This document shows positions 36,813-45,715 of a DNA stretch of 64,000 nt, piece after piece. Under the pieces are notes generated by a model. That model had not been told where the DNA came from. It saw only the letters and a list, made by a program, of their open reading frames with translations, and did no database searches. Location of the stretch: positions 269,698-333,697 of the forward strand of contig NZ_JANZLA010000002.1 of assembly GCF_025770785.1 (NCBI RefSeq). The letters are read 5' to 3'. Position 1 is the first letter of the stretch. Each line of letters starts with the position of its first letter. Made by a program: the position numbers and the translations under genes. The DNA comes from Cellulomonas sp. SG140 (GTDB taxonomy: Bacteria > Actinomycetota > Actinomycetes > Actinomycetales > Cellulomonadaceae).

Positions 36813-37633
36813 CCAGCACGGAGACCGCCAGCGCCGCACCGACGGCCCCCGGCACCACGCCCCGTCCGACGGCAGCGCCGGACCGGACGCCGCGCACCGG
36901 CCTGCTGAACGGCCGCTTCCTCGCCGTCGAGCTGCGCCGGCTGCTGCGCAACCGCCGCACGGTGATCTTCACGCTGGTGATGCCGCCGGTGTTCTTCCTC
37001 ATCTTCGGAGCCAACACCGCCTACCGGCACCAGTCGGTCGGCCACGGCAACGTGACGGCCTTCATCATGGTGTCGATGGCGCTGTACGGCGCGATGCTCG
37101 CCACCACGGGCGGTGGCGCCAGCGTCTCGGTGGAACGTGCTCAGGGGTGGACCCGTCAGCTGCGGCTCACGCCGCTGCGTCCGGCCACCTACGTCACCAC
37201 CAAGGTGCTGGTGGCCATGGTGCTCGGCCTCGCAGCCGTGGTCGTGGTCGGTGGCATCGGGATCGCCGAGGGTGCGACGGGCCAGGGCGGCGCGCTCGTG
37301 TGGTCGCTCCTGCTCGCCTGGGTCGGCTCCGTGGTGTTCGCCGCGTTCGGACTGTTCATGGGCTACCTGCTGCCGGCCGAGAACGTGATGCAGATCCTCG
37401 GACCGGTGCTCGCGCTGCTCGCGTTCGCCGGCGGGCTCTTCGTGCCGCTGGGTGACGGGGTGTTCGCGCAGATCGCCAAGGCGGTCCCGACCTACGGGGT
37501 GGCGCAGATCGTCCGAGCACCGCTGACGGGAGAGGCCGTGACGGGGTGGGCGGTGCTCAACGTGGTCGGCTGGGCCGTGGTCTTCGGGCTCGGGGCCGCG
37601 TGGCGGTTCCGGCGGGACACCGCACGGGTGTGA
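36809..37633 (+). CDS. ABC-2 type permease
   Basis: The 274-residue membrane protein has a cytoplasmic Thr/Pro-rich head (1-38), LRRLLRNRRTVIFTLVMPPVFFLIFG as the first segment and five further membrane helices typical of ABC-2 permeases, including the conserved ALLAFAGGLFVPLG stretch. It forms the channel for the ATPase encoded just before it. The sensor kinase gene starts 47 bases after its stop. Confidence 0.9.
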   Translation: MTSTETASAAPTAPGTTPRPTAAPDRTPRTGLLNGRFLAVELRRLLRNRRTVIFTLVMPPVFFLIFGANTAYRHQSVGHGNVTAFIMVSMALYGAMLATTGGGASVSVERAQGWTRQLRLTPLRPATYVTTKVLVAMVLGLAAVVVVGGIGIAEGATGQGGALVWSLLLAWVGSVVFAAFGLFMGYLLPAENVMQILGPVLALLAFAGGLFVPLGDGVFAQIAKAVPTYGVAQIVRAPLTGEAVTGWAVLNVVGWAVVFGLGAAWRFRRDTARV

Positions 37634-37680
37634 CCGGCGGGCGGCCGGTGCCGGTGTGGCCGCCCGCTACCGTGAGCGCC

Positions 37681-38862
37681 GTGAGGCGCGGATGGCCCGG
37701 CTGGGGCGGGAAGCCGGCCGTGGAGTCGGAGTCCGACGGCGCGGCACGGCCCCTGAACCGACGGGTGATGGCGGTGGTCGGGCCCGCCATGGGCCTCGTC
37801 TGGGTCGTCTTCCTGGTGCAGCCGTGGCTGGCGGCCTGGCGCAGCCACGTGGGGCTCGCCCGGGACGTGTCGCTCGCAGCCGTCGCCGGGCTCGCGCTCA
37901 GCTTCGGCTGGACGGTCGTGACGCGGGGCGGCGGCCGTGGTGAGCGGATGGGCAGCCGCGGTGTCGCGCTGGTGCTGGGCGGCCAGGCCGTGCTCGTCGG
38001 CCTCTCGACCCTGGCCGCTGCCGAGCAGGGGCTGGTCGGGCTCGTCTTCCTCTCCGTCTCGGCCGTCTTCCTGATCTGCCAGCCGCGGGCGCTGCTGGTG
38101 CCCCTCGGGGCGAGCGTCGTGGTGGTGGGCCTGCCCCGGGTGGTCCCCGGCTGGTCCACCATCGACGGGCTCGTGCTGTCCGTGCTGCTGGCGTCGTTCG
38201 CGGTGTTCGGGTTCACGCAGCTGGTGCAGCGCAACCGCCAGCTGCAGCTGGCCCAGGCCGAGGTCGCCGTGCTGGCCGTCGAGCGGGAGCGGGAACGGAT
38301 CGCCCGCGACATGCACGACATCCTGGGGCACTCGCTGACGGTGATCGCGGTCAAGGCCGAGCTGGCCGGCAAGCTGTTCGAGCTGGACCCGGAGCGGTCC
38401 CGTGCCGAGATGGCCCAGGTGCAGGCGCTGGCCCGCGGCGCCCTCGCCGACGTGCGCGGGATGGTGTCGGCGACCCGCGCCGTCACGCTGGCCGGCGAGC
38501 TCGCCGGCGCCCGGCAGGCGTTCGACGCCGCGGGGGTCCTGGCGCAGGTGCCCGGCAGCGTCGACGACGTCCCGGAGCACCTGCGTGAGCTGTTCGCCTG
38601 GGCGCTGCGAGAGGGGACGACCAACGTGCTGCGGCATGCGGCGGCGAGCCGCGTGGAGGTGACGATGACGGCGGACTCCCTCGTCGTCGACGACGACGGG
38701 CACGGACCCTCGGGCGGTGCCGGCGGGGAGCCGACCGCGCCGGGGAACGGGCTGCACGGTCTGACCGAGCGGGCCCGGGCCGCCCGGGCCCGTCTCGAGG
38801 TGTCGACGAGCCCGTTGGGCGGCTACCGGCTCGCGGTGATCGCCCGGAACGAGGGCCGATGA
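37681..38862 (+). CDS. NarL-type sensor histidine kinase (DesK-like)
   Basis: The 393-residue protein has six or so membrane segments (about 29-180), a HisKA_3 domain with the phospho-acceptor H212 in ERERIARDMHDILGHSLTVIAVKAEL (shown in part) and a C-terminal ATPase domain ending GNGLHGLTERARAA. The membrane sensor lacks an extracellular domain, as in DesK, so it may sense bilayer state or a membrane-bound compound. TACCGT at 37668-37673 lies 7 bases before GTG 37681, fitting a leaderless start; GTG 37672 is an alternative. It overlaps the response regulator by 4 bases. Confidence 0.9.
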   Translation: MRRGWPGWGGKPAVESESDGAARPLNRRVMAVVGPAMGLVWVVFLVQPWLAAWRSHVGLARDVSLAAVAGLALSFGWTVVTRGGGRGERMGSRGVALVLGGQAVLVGLSTLAAAEQGLVGLVFLSVSAVFLICQPRALLVPLGASVVVVGLPRVVPGWSTIDGLVLSVLLASFAVFGFTQLVQRNRQLQLAQAEVAVLAVERERERIARDMHDILGHSLTVIAVKAELAGKLFELDPERSRAEMAQVQALARGALADVRGMVSATRAVTLAGELAGARQAFDAAGVLAQVPGSVDDVPEHLRELFAWALREGTTNVLRHAAASRVEVTMTADSLVVDDDGHGPSGGAGGEPTAPGNGLHGLTERARAARARLEVSTSPLGGYRLAVIARNEGR

Positions 38863-39482
38863 GCGACCGACCGATCCGGCTGCTGCTCGCCGACGACCAG
38901 GCGCTGGTCCGCGGCGCCCTCGCCGCCCTGCTGGACCTCGAGGCGGACCTGACGGTCGTGGCGCAGGTGGGACGCGGCGACCTGGTGGTGGACGCCGCGC
39001 GCGCCAACGCGGCCCAGGTGGCGCTCCTCGACGTCGAGATGCCGGGGATGGACGGGATCGCCGCCGCTGCCGCTCTGCGCGCCGCGTACCCGTCCTGCCG
39101 GTCCTTGGTGGTCACCACGTTCGGCCGGCCGGGGTACGTGCGGCACGCACTCGACGCGGGCGCGAGCGGGTTCGTCGTCAAGGACACCCCGGCCGAGCAG
39201 CTGGCGGACGCGGTCCGCCGCGTGCACGCGGGGCTGCGCGTGGTCGACCCCGACCTCGCCGTCGAGTCGCTGGCCGTGGGCGCGAGCCCGCTGACCGACC
39301 GCGAGCGCGACGTCCTGCTGGTCGCCGGCCGGGGCGGGACGGTGGCGGACATCGCGCGGGAGACGTTCCTGTCCGAGGGCACCGTGCGCAACTACCTGTC
39401 GGCCGCGATGGGCAAGACCGGCGGGCGGACGCGTGCGGAGGCGGTCCGCCTCGCCCAGGAGAACGGGTGGCTGCTGGGCTGA
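38859..39482 (+). CDS. NarL/FixJ-family response regulator
   Basis: The 207-residue protein has a receiver domain with acidic pair D12-D13, phospho-acceptor D58 in LLDVEMPGMDG and the KDTP lysine, then a LuxR-type helix-turn-helix (LTDRERDVLLVAGRGGTVADIARETFLSEGTVRNYLS, in part). It pairs with the overlapping kinase gene and most likely controls the ABC exporter genes upstream. Length and layout are typical of DesR/LiaR-type regulators. Confidence 0.93.
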   Translation: MSDRPIRLLLADDQALVRGALAALLDLEADLTVVAQVGRGDLVVDAARANAAQVALLDVEMPGMDGIAAAAALRAAYPSCRSLVVTTFGRPGYVRHALDAGASGFVVKDTPAEQLADAVRRVHAGLRVVDPDLAVESLAVGASPLTDRERDVLLVAGRGGTVADIARETFLSEGTVRNYLSAAMGKTGGRTRAEAVRLAQENGWLLG

Positions 39483-39592
39483 GCGGCCGGCCTGCGGCAC
39501 AGCCGCCGGCGGCGTCCCGGCTCAGGCAGCGGCCGCCCTTCGGCACTGCCAGAGTGGAGCCGTAGATCCGCATCGTGCGCAGGAGGTCCATC

Positions 39593-39988
39593 GTGTCCCG
39601 TGTCGTGCACTTCGAGATCCACGCGGACGACGTCGCCCGGGCCCGGGAGTTCTACGGGTCGGTGTTCGGCTGGCAGTTCCAGGACTGGTCGGGGGTGGCA
39701 GACGACGAGTACTGGGGCGTCACCACCGGCGGGGGTGACCAGGTCGGCATCGACGGGGGGCTGCTGAAGCGGCGAGCCCCTGCGCCGGGCGCGGAGCAGG
39801 GTCCCAACGCGTTCGTCTGCACCGTCCAGGTGGACGACTTCGACGCCACCGCCGCGGCGATCGAGGCCGCGGGTGGGCGTGTCGCGCTGCCCAAGTACGC
39901 CCTGACCGGCATGGCGTGGCAGGGCTACTTCCTCGACCCCGAGGGCAACACGTTCGGCATCCACCAGGCCGACCCCGAGGCCCGGTAG
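39593..39988 (+). CDS. VOC (glyoxalase/bleomycin resistance) family protein
   Basis: The 131-residue protein has two beta-alpha-beta-beta-beta modules: RVVHFEIHADDVARAREFYGSVFGWQF and CTVQVDDFDATAAAIEAAGGRV, ending GYFLDPEGNTFGIHQ. His (HFEIH) and Glu (DPEGN) at metal positions are kept. VOC proteins include glyoxalases, dioxygenases and antibiotic-binding proteins; the sequence does not say which. GTG 39593 is favoured by AGGAGG at 39581-39586; an ATG-like start at 39575 in frame has no such site. Confidence 0.85.
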   Translation: MSRVVHFEIHADDVARAREFYGSVFGWQFQDWSGVADDEYWGVTTGGGDQVGIDGGLLKRRAPAPGAEQGPNAFVCTVQVDDFDATAAAIEAAGGRVALPKYALTGMAWQGYFLDPEGNTFGIHQADPEAR

Positions 39989-40081
39989 CCGCTCGCACCT
40001 CGTCGCGACGCCTGACGACCGGGCCCGGCGGCCCCTCCGCCAGGCGGTGGTCGTCCACGGCCGGATGCGACACTGGACGGC

Positions 40082-41281
40082 ATGCCCCCGGTCCTCGACG
40101 ACGCCGACGCACGTCCGGCCGCCCCGACGGTCGGTGCCGTGCTGCCCCCGCTGCACATCGGTCCGATCGTCGTGGACACCCCCGTGGTGCTCGCACCGAT
40201 GGCCGGCGTGACCAACGCGGCGTTCCGCCGGCTGTGCCGCGAGTCCGGTGCCGGCCTGTACGTCGCCGAGATGGTCACCAGCCGCGCCCTCGTGGAGCGG
40301 AGCCCGGAGTCGTTCCGGATCATCGACTTCGCGCCCGACGAGCGCCCCCGGTCGGTGCAGGTGTACGGCGTGGACCCGGCGACCGTGGGTGCGGCGGTCC
40401 GGATGCTGGTGGAGGAGGACCGGGCCGACCACGTCGACCTGAACTTCGGCTGCCCCGTGCCGAAGGTCACCCGCCGCGGCGGGGGCGCGGTGCTGCCCTG
40501 GAAGCGAGACCTGTTCGCGTCCATCGTGCAGGCGGCGGTGGCCGCCGCGGCACCTGCGGGGGTGCCGGTGACCGTGAAGATGCGCAAGGGGGTCGATGAC
40601 GACCACCTGACCTACCTCGAGGCGGGGCTGCGTGCTCAGGACGCCGGCGTGGCGGCCGTGGCGCTGCACGGTCGCACGGCGGCCGACTACTACTCGGGGA
40701 CGGCCGACTGGGACGCCATCGCGGCGCTCAAGGCTGCCGTGACGGACGTCCCGGTGCTCGGCAACGGGGACATCTGGTCGGCGGAGGACGCGCTGGAGAT
40801 GGTGGCGCACACGGGTGTCGACGGGGTGGTCGTCGGCCGCGGGTGCCAGGGGCGGCCGTGGCTGTTCGCGGACCTCGCCGCAGCGTTCTCCGGCTCGGAC
40901 GTGCGCGTGCGGCCCGGGCTGGGCGAGGTCGCCGCGGTGGTGCGGCGGCATGCCGAGCTGATGGTCGACACCTTCGGGGACGAGTCGAAGGCGTTGCGCG
41001 AGATGCGCAAGCACATGGCCTGGTACTTCAAGGGCTACGTGGTGGGCGGTGAGCTGCGGGCCCGGCTGGCGATGGTGTCGACGACGGCGGAGCTGGACGA
41101 CCTGCTCGCGCTGCTGGACCACGACCAGCCCTATCCCGGCGCTGCCGCCGAGGGGCAGCGGGGCCGCGCCGGATCGCCGAAACGACCGCACGTGCCGGAC
41201 GGGTGGCTCGACTCGCGGGAGCTGTCGGAGGAGTTCCGGCGGACGCTGCGCGAGGCCGAGCTGTCGGTGTCGGGCGGCTGA
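40082..41281 (+). CDS. dusB: tRNA-dihydrouridine synthase
   Basis: The 399-residue flavoenzyme has the Dus signatures VLAPMAGVTNAAFRRLCRE, the LNFGCPVPKVTRRGGGA block with the catalytic Cys, VKMRKG, HGRTA and NGDIWS, then the helical C-terminal tRNA-binding domain (MRKHMAWYFKGY). It reduces uridines in the tRNA D-loop. The C-terminal 50 residues are a hydrophilic extension. DusB-type is inferred from length and the GCP-PKV spacing. Confidence 0.95.
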   Translation: MPPVLDDADARPAAPTVGAVLPPLHIGPIVVDTPVVLAPMAGVTNAAFRRLCRESGAGLYVAEMVTSRALVERSPESFRIIDFAPDERPRSVQVYGVDPATVGAAVRMLVEEDRADHVDLNFGCPVPKVTRRGGGAVLPWKRDLFASIVQAAVAAAAPAGVPVTVKMRKGVDDDHLTYLEAGLRAQDAGVAAVALHGRTAADYYSGTADWDAIAALKAAVTDVPVLGNGDIWSAEDALEMVAHTGVDGVVVGRGCQGRPWLFADLAAAFSGSDVRVRPGLGEVAAVVRRHAELMVDTFGDESKALREMRKHMAWYFKGYVVGGELRARLAMVSTTAELDDLLALLDHDQPYPGAAAEGQRGRAGSPKRPHVPDGWLDSRELSEEFRRTLREAELSVSGG

Positions 41282-41350
41282 CGCCACCGTTGGTCCGCCG
41301 CGGACGTCCGGGACCACCGCTCGACGGCCCGTGGACGAACCGGGAGTGCG

Positions 41351-42244
41351 TCAGGCGCGCCGCACGCGCACGGAACCCGCCAGCGCGTCGGCCTGCGCAC
41401 GCGTGACCGACCCCCCGCCGAGACCGGGCTGCGCGACGGCCAGTGCCGCGACGGCCGAGGCGAGCGCCAGGCCGTCCGGCGTCGGCAGCCCGTCGAGGTG
41501 GGCCGCCAGCAGCCCGGCGAGGAAGGCGTCACCGGCGCCCTCGGGATCGACCACGTCGACCCGCACCGCGGGGACCTCCCACCAGCCCTCGGCGTCGCGC
41601 GCGAGCGCGCCCGCCGACCCGGCCGTGCAGACGGCCAGTCGCGCCCCGGCAACGACCCGCGCGTCGAGGTACCGCCTCGGGTCGTCGAGCCGTGCGGCAC
41701 TGACGAGCAGCACGTCCGCCACCTGCGCGAACGCTCGTGGGTACTCCGCCGCGCCGTCGTCGTCGTGGACGTCGCACCACACCGGCACCCTGCTCGCCCG
41801 CGCGGCCTCGAGCAGCGGACGGGAGTGCTCCGCCAGGTCGAGGACCGCGACCGGTGCCTCGCGCAGCGCAGCGAGCAGGCCGGACGGCGTGGGGCCCTGC
41901 ACCTGCGGCAGCTCGAGGTAGATCGACACCCGGTCGCCGTTCTGGGCGAGGAGGTTGAGGTGCTGCTCGGTGCGACCGCGCGCGGCCGGACGCCCCAGCA
42001 CACGCAGCCCGGGCCGATCCAGCCCCGTGCGTACCTGCGTGCCCGGTTCGTCGTCGCCCAGCACGGTCGAGAGCAGCACGTCGACGCCGAGGGCGGCCAG
42101 CGTCACCGCCTTGCCTGCGGCGGTACCGCCCAGGCCGTGCTCGACCGAGCGCGCCGCGAGCGTCTGCGATCGCGGCTGCGGCAGTGCGTCGAGCCGCACC
42201 AGGGTGTTCCACGACGCGGGTCCGTTGACGACGACGGCGGGCAC
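41351..42244 (-). CDS. PfkB-family carbohydrate kinase
   Basis: The 297-residue protein has the ribokinase fold: the N-terminal GLGGTAAGKAVTLAALGVDV (substrate Gly-Gly motif) and the C-terminal anion hole DPEGAGDAFLAGLLAAHL, with D as catalytic base and Pro-Glu in place of the usual Thr-x before GAGD. It phosphorylates a sugar or nucleoside; which one cannot be told. It is divergent from the alpha-amylase gene and shares the 87-base region containing the ACTTGC palindrome, so a sugar role is likely. Confidence 0.85.
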   Translation of the reverse strand: MPAVVVNGPASWNTLVRLDALPQPRSQTLAARSVEHGLGGTAAGKAVTLAALGVDVLLSTVLGDDEPGTQVRTGLDRPGLRVLGRPAARGRTEQHLNLLAQNGDRVSIYLELPQVQGPTPSGLLAALREAPVAVLDLAEHSRPLLEAARASRVPVWCDVHDDDGAAEYPRAFAQVADVLLVSAARLDDPRRYLDARVVAGARLAVCTAGSAGALARDAEGWWEVPAVRVDVVDPEGAGDAFLAGLLAAHLDGLPTPDGLALASAVAALAVAQPGLGGGSVTRAQADALAGSVRVRRA

Positions 42245-42292
42245 GTCGGGAGCCTACGGCCGCCGCTCGCGGGCTACACTCGGCGCGCCGAA

Positions 42293-42305
42293 ACTTGCTG
42301 CAAGT
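42293..42305. promoter_or_regulatory. ACTTGC/GCAAGT operator before the alpha-amylase gene
   Basis: ACTTGC (42293-42298), one T, GCAAGT (42300-42305) is a perfect palindrome; CTTGC recurs at 42307-42311. TACACT at 42275-42280 fits a -10 box just upstream, so the site covers the start of the transcript. CTTGCAG-type repeats are known LacI-family (MalR/Reg1) sites in Streptomyces amylase genes. The likely binder is the LacI protein encoded at 45716-46780. Confidence 0.65.
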
Positions 42306-42331
42306 CCTTGCGGCCCGACCTGGTGGTGACG

Positions 42332-43834
42332 ATGACGCACCGCACGACCCCGTCCGCCCGCTCTCGGCGGCTCCTCCGGACCGCGACGCTGGCCGCCGTG
42401 CTCGCCCTGCTGGCCGCGTGCTCGACGCCCGGACGGTCCGCCTCCCCGACCGCCGGCCCTGCCGTGCGCGACGTCGGCGTCCAGCTGTTCCAGTGGACGT
42501 GGCCGGCGATCGCGCGTGAGTGCACCGATCGGCTGGGCCCCGCCGGCTACGGGTGGGTGCTGACCTCACCGCCGCAGGAGCACGTGCTGGGCAGCCAGTG
42601 GTGGACCTCCTACCAGCCGGTCAGCTACCGGCTGGAGAGCCGGCTCGGCACCCGTGCGCAGCTCACCGCCATGATCACGGCCTGCCACGCCGCCGGCGTG
42701 AAGGTCTACACGGACGCCGTGGTCAACCACATGACGGGCCAGGACACCCCGGGCGTCGGCTGGGCCGGCTCGTCGTACTCGCACTACGAGTACCCGGGGC
42801 TGTACTCGGACGCCGCGGGCGACTTCCACCACTGCGGCCTGACGCCGGGCGACGACATCGTCAGCTACCAGGACGCGACGCAGGTGCGCACGTGCGAGCT
42901 GTCCAACCTCGCCGACCTTGCCACCGAGAAGCCGCAGGTGCGCCAGAAGATCGCGGACTACCTCGCCGACCTCGTCTCGCTCGGGGTGGACGGCTTCCGC
43001 ATCGACGCGGCCAAGCACATGGCGCCGGAGGACATCGCGGCCTTCACCGCGGACCTCCCGGCCGGCACCGGCGTGGTCCAGGAGGTGATCCGCGGCAGCG
43101 GCGAACCCATCACCCCGGAGCAGTACCTGGCGAACGGCAAGGTCCTCGAGTTCTCCTGGGGGCGGGACGTCAAGGGCATGCTGGCGGGCTCGATCGGTCC
43201 CGTGCTGACCCTGGGGACCGGCAGCCGCTACGCGCCGAGCGACAAGGCGGTCGTCTTCGTCGACAACCACGACACCGAGCGGAACCGGTCCACCCTCAGC
43301 TACCGCGACGGCGCCACCTACCAGCTGGCCGACGTGCTGATGCTGGCGGGCAGCTACGGTACGCCGCTGGTGTACTCCGGGTACGCGTTTGACGACCGCG
43401 ACGCGGGCCCCCGCCAGGACGCCCGCGGTGCCGTTCTGGACGCCGCGTGCGGCGCCGCTCCCGGCCCCGGCGCCGCGCTGCAGCCCGGCGACTGGGTGTG
43501 CCAGCACGCCTGGCCTGCCGTGGCCGGCATGGTCGGGTGGCGTGCGGTCGCCGGTTCGGCCGCCGTGGTCGACACGTGGTCGGAGGGTGACGCGGTCGCC
43601 CTCGGGCGCGGCGGTCTCGGCTTCGTCGTCGTGAACAACGCGGACAGCCCGGTGGCGACGAGCATCCCGACGCACCTGCCGGCCGGCGCCTACTGCGACG
43701 TGCTGGCGGGTGGTGCGCCGGTGAGCGGGGGCCGGTGCACCGGGTCGTCGGCGACCGTCAAGGGCGGCCAGATCACCGTCCAGGTGGCGCCGCACTCGGC
43801 GCAGGCGTGGGACGTCTCCGCACGTCGCGGCTGA
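42332..43834 (+). CDS. GH13 alpha-amylase, predicted lipoprotein
   Basis: The 500-residue enzyme has a signal peptide ending in the lipobox LLAAC (C30), so it is probably anchored to the outer membrane face rather than released. The GH13 barrel shows DAVVNHM, GFRIDAAKHM with nucleophile D225, acid/base E251 in VVQEVIRG and VDNHDTERN with D314, followed by the all-beta C domain. The QLFQWTWPAIARECTDRLGPAGYGW start is typical of actinomycete and animal-type alpha-amylases. No starch-binding module follows. It would cut starch at the cell surface for the maltodextrin importer encoded downstream. ATG 42332 is chosen; GTG 42323 is in frame. Confidence 0.9.
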   Translation: MTHRTTPSARSRRLLRTATLAAVLALLAACSTPGRSASPTAGPAVRDVGVQLFQWTWPAIARECTDRLGPAGYGWVLTSPPQEHVLGSQWWTSYQPVSYRLESRLGTRAQLTAMITACHAAGVKVYTDAVVNHMTGQDTPGVGWAGSSYSHYEYPGLYSDAAGDFHHCGLTPGDDIVSYQDATQVRTCELSNLADLATEKPQVRQKIADYLADLVSLGVDGFRIDAAKHMAPEDIAAFTADLPAGTGVVQEVIRGSGEPITPEQYLANGKVLEFSWGRDVKGMLAGSIGPVLTLGTGSRYAPSDKAVVFVDNHDTERNRSTLSYRDGATYQLADVLMLAGSYGTPLVYSGYAFDDRDAGPRQDARGAVLDAACGAAPGPGAALQPGDWVCQHAWPAVAGMVGWRAVAGSAAVVDTWSEGDAVALGRGGLGFVVVNNADSPVATSIPTHLPAGAYCDVLAGGAPVSGGRCTGSSATVKGGQITVQVAPHSAQAWDVSARRG

Positions 43835-43884
43835 TGCGGTCGGGCCCGCAGGGCCACGGTCTCTCCGCGTCGGACGGGCAACCG

Positions 43885-45591
43885 TCAGCGCAGCCGGACC
43901 CAGACCGTCGTGGCGGGCGGCACGGTGCGCTCTGCCCCCGCTGCCGGCGGCGCGGAGGACAGCAGCACCTCTCCGTCGTCCGGCAGCGGCACCGTGCTCT
44001 CGCCGAGGTTGGCCACCACCAGGACGTCCCGGACGACGAACGCGAGCACCGTCGGGTCGGCCGACTCCTCCGGCGCCCAGCTGAGGTCGCCCGCGCCCAA
44101 CCCGTGCTGCCGCCGCAGCCGCAGAGCGGCCCGGTAGAGCTCGAGGGTGGAGCCCGCCTGGTCACGCTGGACGTCGACGGCCAGCCGCGCCCACTCGTCC
44201 GGCTGCGGCAACCAGGTCGCCCCGGTCGGTGAGAAGCCGTACGCGGGAGCGTCCGTGCGCCACGGCAGCGGGACCCGGCAGCCGTCGCGACCCAGCTCGG
44301 CGCCACCGGTCCGGAAGAAGGCCGGGTCGGCCCGGACGGCCGGGTCGAGGGTGGTGTGGTCCGGCAGCCCGAGCTCCTCGCCCTGGTACAGGTACGCGGA
44401 GCCGGGCAGCGCCAGCACCAGGAGCGTCGCGGCGCGCGCCCGCCGCAGCCCGAGCTCGGCGTCCGGCTGGACGTCGTCCGGTCCGATGCCGTTGGGCCGG
44501 CTGGTCGGGTCGGGCAGGCCGAGCCGGGACGCGTGCCGGACGACGTCGTGGTTCGACAGCACCCAGGTGGTGGGAGCGCCGACGGCGTCATTGGCGGCGA
44601 AGGACGAGTCGATCACCCGCCGCAGCCGCACCGCGTCCCATCCGGTGACCAGGACGTCGAAGTTGAACGCCTGGTGCAGCTCGTCGGGCCGCACGTACCG
44701 GGCCAGCCGGGGGAGCGGGTCCACCCACGCCTCGGCGACCATCACGCGCTCGCCCGGGTACTCCTCGAGCACCCGGCGCCACGCGCGGAAGATGTCGTGG
44801 ACACCCTCCTGGTCGAACATCGGGTTGGTGTCGCCGGGGACCGTGCCCTGCTCGTCACCCTCGATCATCGCGACGTGGCCCGACCAGTCCGGCAGGCCCT
44901 CCGCCTTGACCATGCCGTGCGCGACGTCGACGCGGAAACCGTCGACCCCGCGGTCCAGCCAGAACCGCAGCACGTCCTCGAACTCGGTGCGGACCTCCGG
45001 GTTCTCCCAGTTCAGGTCCGGCTGCCCGGCGTCGAACAGGTGCAGGTACCACTGCCCGGGGGTGCCGTCGGCCTCGATCACCCGCGTCCACGCACGTCCG
45101 CCGAACACCGACTCCCAGTTGTTCGGCGGCAGCTCACCGTGCTCGCCACGGCCGTCCCGGAACAGGTAGCGCGCCCGCTCGGTGGAGCCCGGGGCCGCCG
45201 CTCGTGCCGCCCGGAACCAGGCGTGCTGGTCCGAGGTGTGGTTGGGCACCAGGTCGACGATCACCCGCAGCCCGAGCCGGTGCGCCCGTTCGAGCAGCGC
45301 GTCGGCGTCGGCCAGCGTGCCGAACAGGGGGTCGACGTCCCGGTAGTCGGCGACGTCGTAGCCCGCGTCCACCTGGGGTGACCGGTAGAACGGCGACAGC
45401 CACAGGGCGTCGACACCCAGCTCGACGAGGTGGTCCAGGTGGGCCGTGATCCCGGGCAGGTCGCCGACGCCGTCCCCGTCCGAGTCGGCGAACGAGCGCG
45501 GGTACACCTGGTAGATCACGGCGGAGCGCCACCACTGCGCGTCCGCCGAGGCGGTGTGCACGCGGACGCGGTCGGGAGCGGTGCTGGTCAT
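43885..45591 (-). CDS. Alpha-glucosidase (GH13)
   Basis: The 568-residue cytoplasmic enzyme begins QWWRSAVIYQVYPRSFADSDGDGVGDLPG and has nucleophile D222 in GFRVDVAHGM, acid/base E287 in VAEAWV and D349 in VLSNHDVVRH. The pattern is that of AglA-type alpha-1,4-glucosidases and oligo-1,6-glucosidases, which release glucose from imported maltodextrins. No signal peptide is visible. It lies 124 bases after the lacI gene on the same strand and may be in its transcript. It converges with the alpha-amylase gene. Confidence 0.92.
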   Translation of the reverse strand: MTSTAPDRVRVHTASADAQWWRSAVIYQVYPRSFADSDGDGVGDLPGITAHLDHLVELGVDALWLSPFYRSPQVDAGYDVADYRDVDPLFGTLADADALLERAHRLGLRVIVDLVPNHTSDQHAWFRAARAAAPGSTERARYLFRDGRGEHGELPPNNWESVFGGRAWTRVIEADGTPGQWYLHLFDAGQPDLNWENPEVRTEFEDVLRFWLDRGVDGFRVDVAHGMVKAEGLPDWSGHVAMIEGDEQGTVPGDTNPMFDQEGVHDIFRAWRRVLEEYPGERVMVAEAWVDPLPRLARYVRPDELHQAFNFDVLVTGWDAVRLRRVIDSSFAANDAVGAPTTWVLSNHDVVRHASRLGLPDPTSRPNGIGPDDVQPDAELGLRRARAATLLVLALPGSAYLYQGEELGLPDHTTLDPAVRADPAFFRTGGAELGRDGCRVPLPWRTDAPAYGFSPTGATWLPQPDEWARLAVDVQRDQAGSTLELYRAALRLRRQHGLGAGDLSWAPEESADPTVLAFVVRDVLVVANLGESTVPLPDDGEVLLSSAPPAAGAERTVPPATTVWVRLR

Positions 45592-45715
45592 GGAGGCCTC
45601 TCGAAGGGTGCGGCGGGGCGCCGCGCGGGCGCGTCAGGACGCGACGGCACAGGACGTGACGGCTCGGGCGGTGAGGTGGTGCGGTGCCGGCGGCACGGGA
45701 CGGCGGGAGCCGTCG

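Noticed and set aside
45592-45715. Short GACGG/GACGTGACGG repeats between lacI and the alpha-glucosidase gene
   Set aside because: Too short and irregular to call a CRISPR, tandem repeat or operator.
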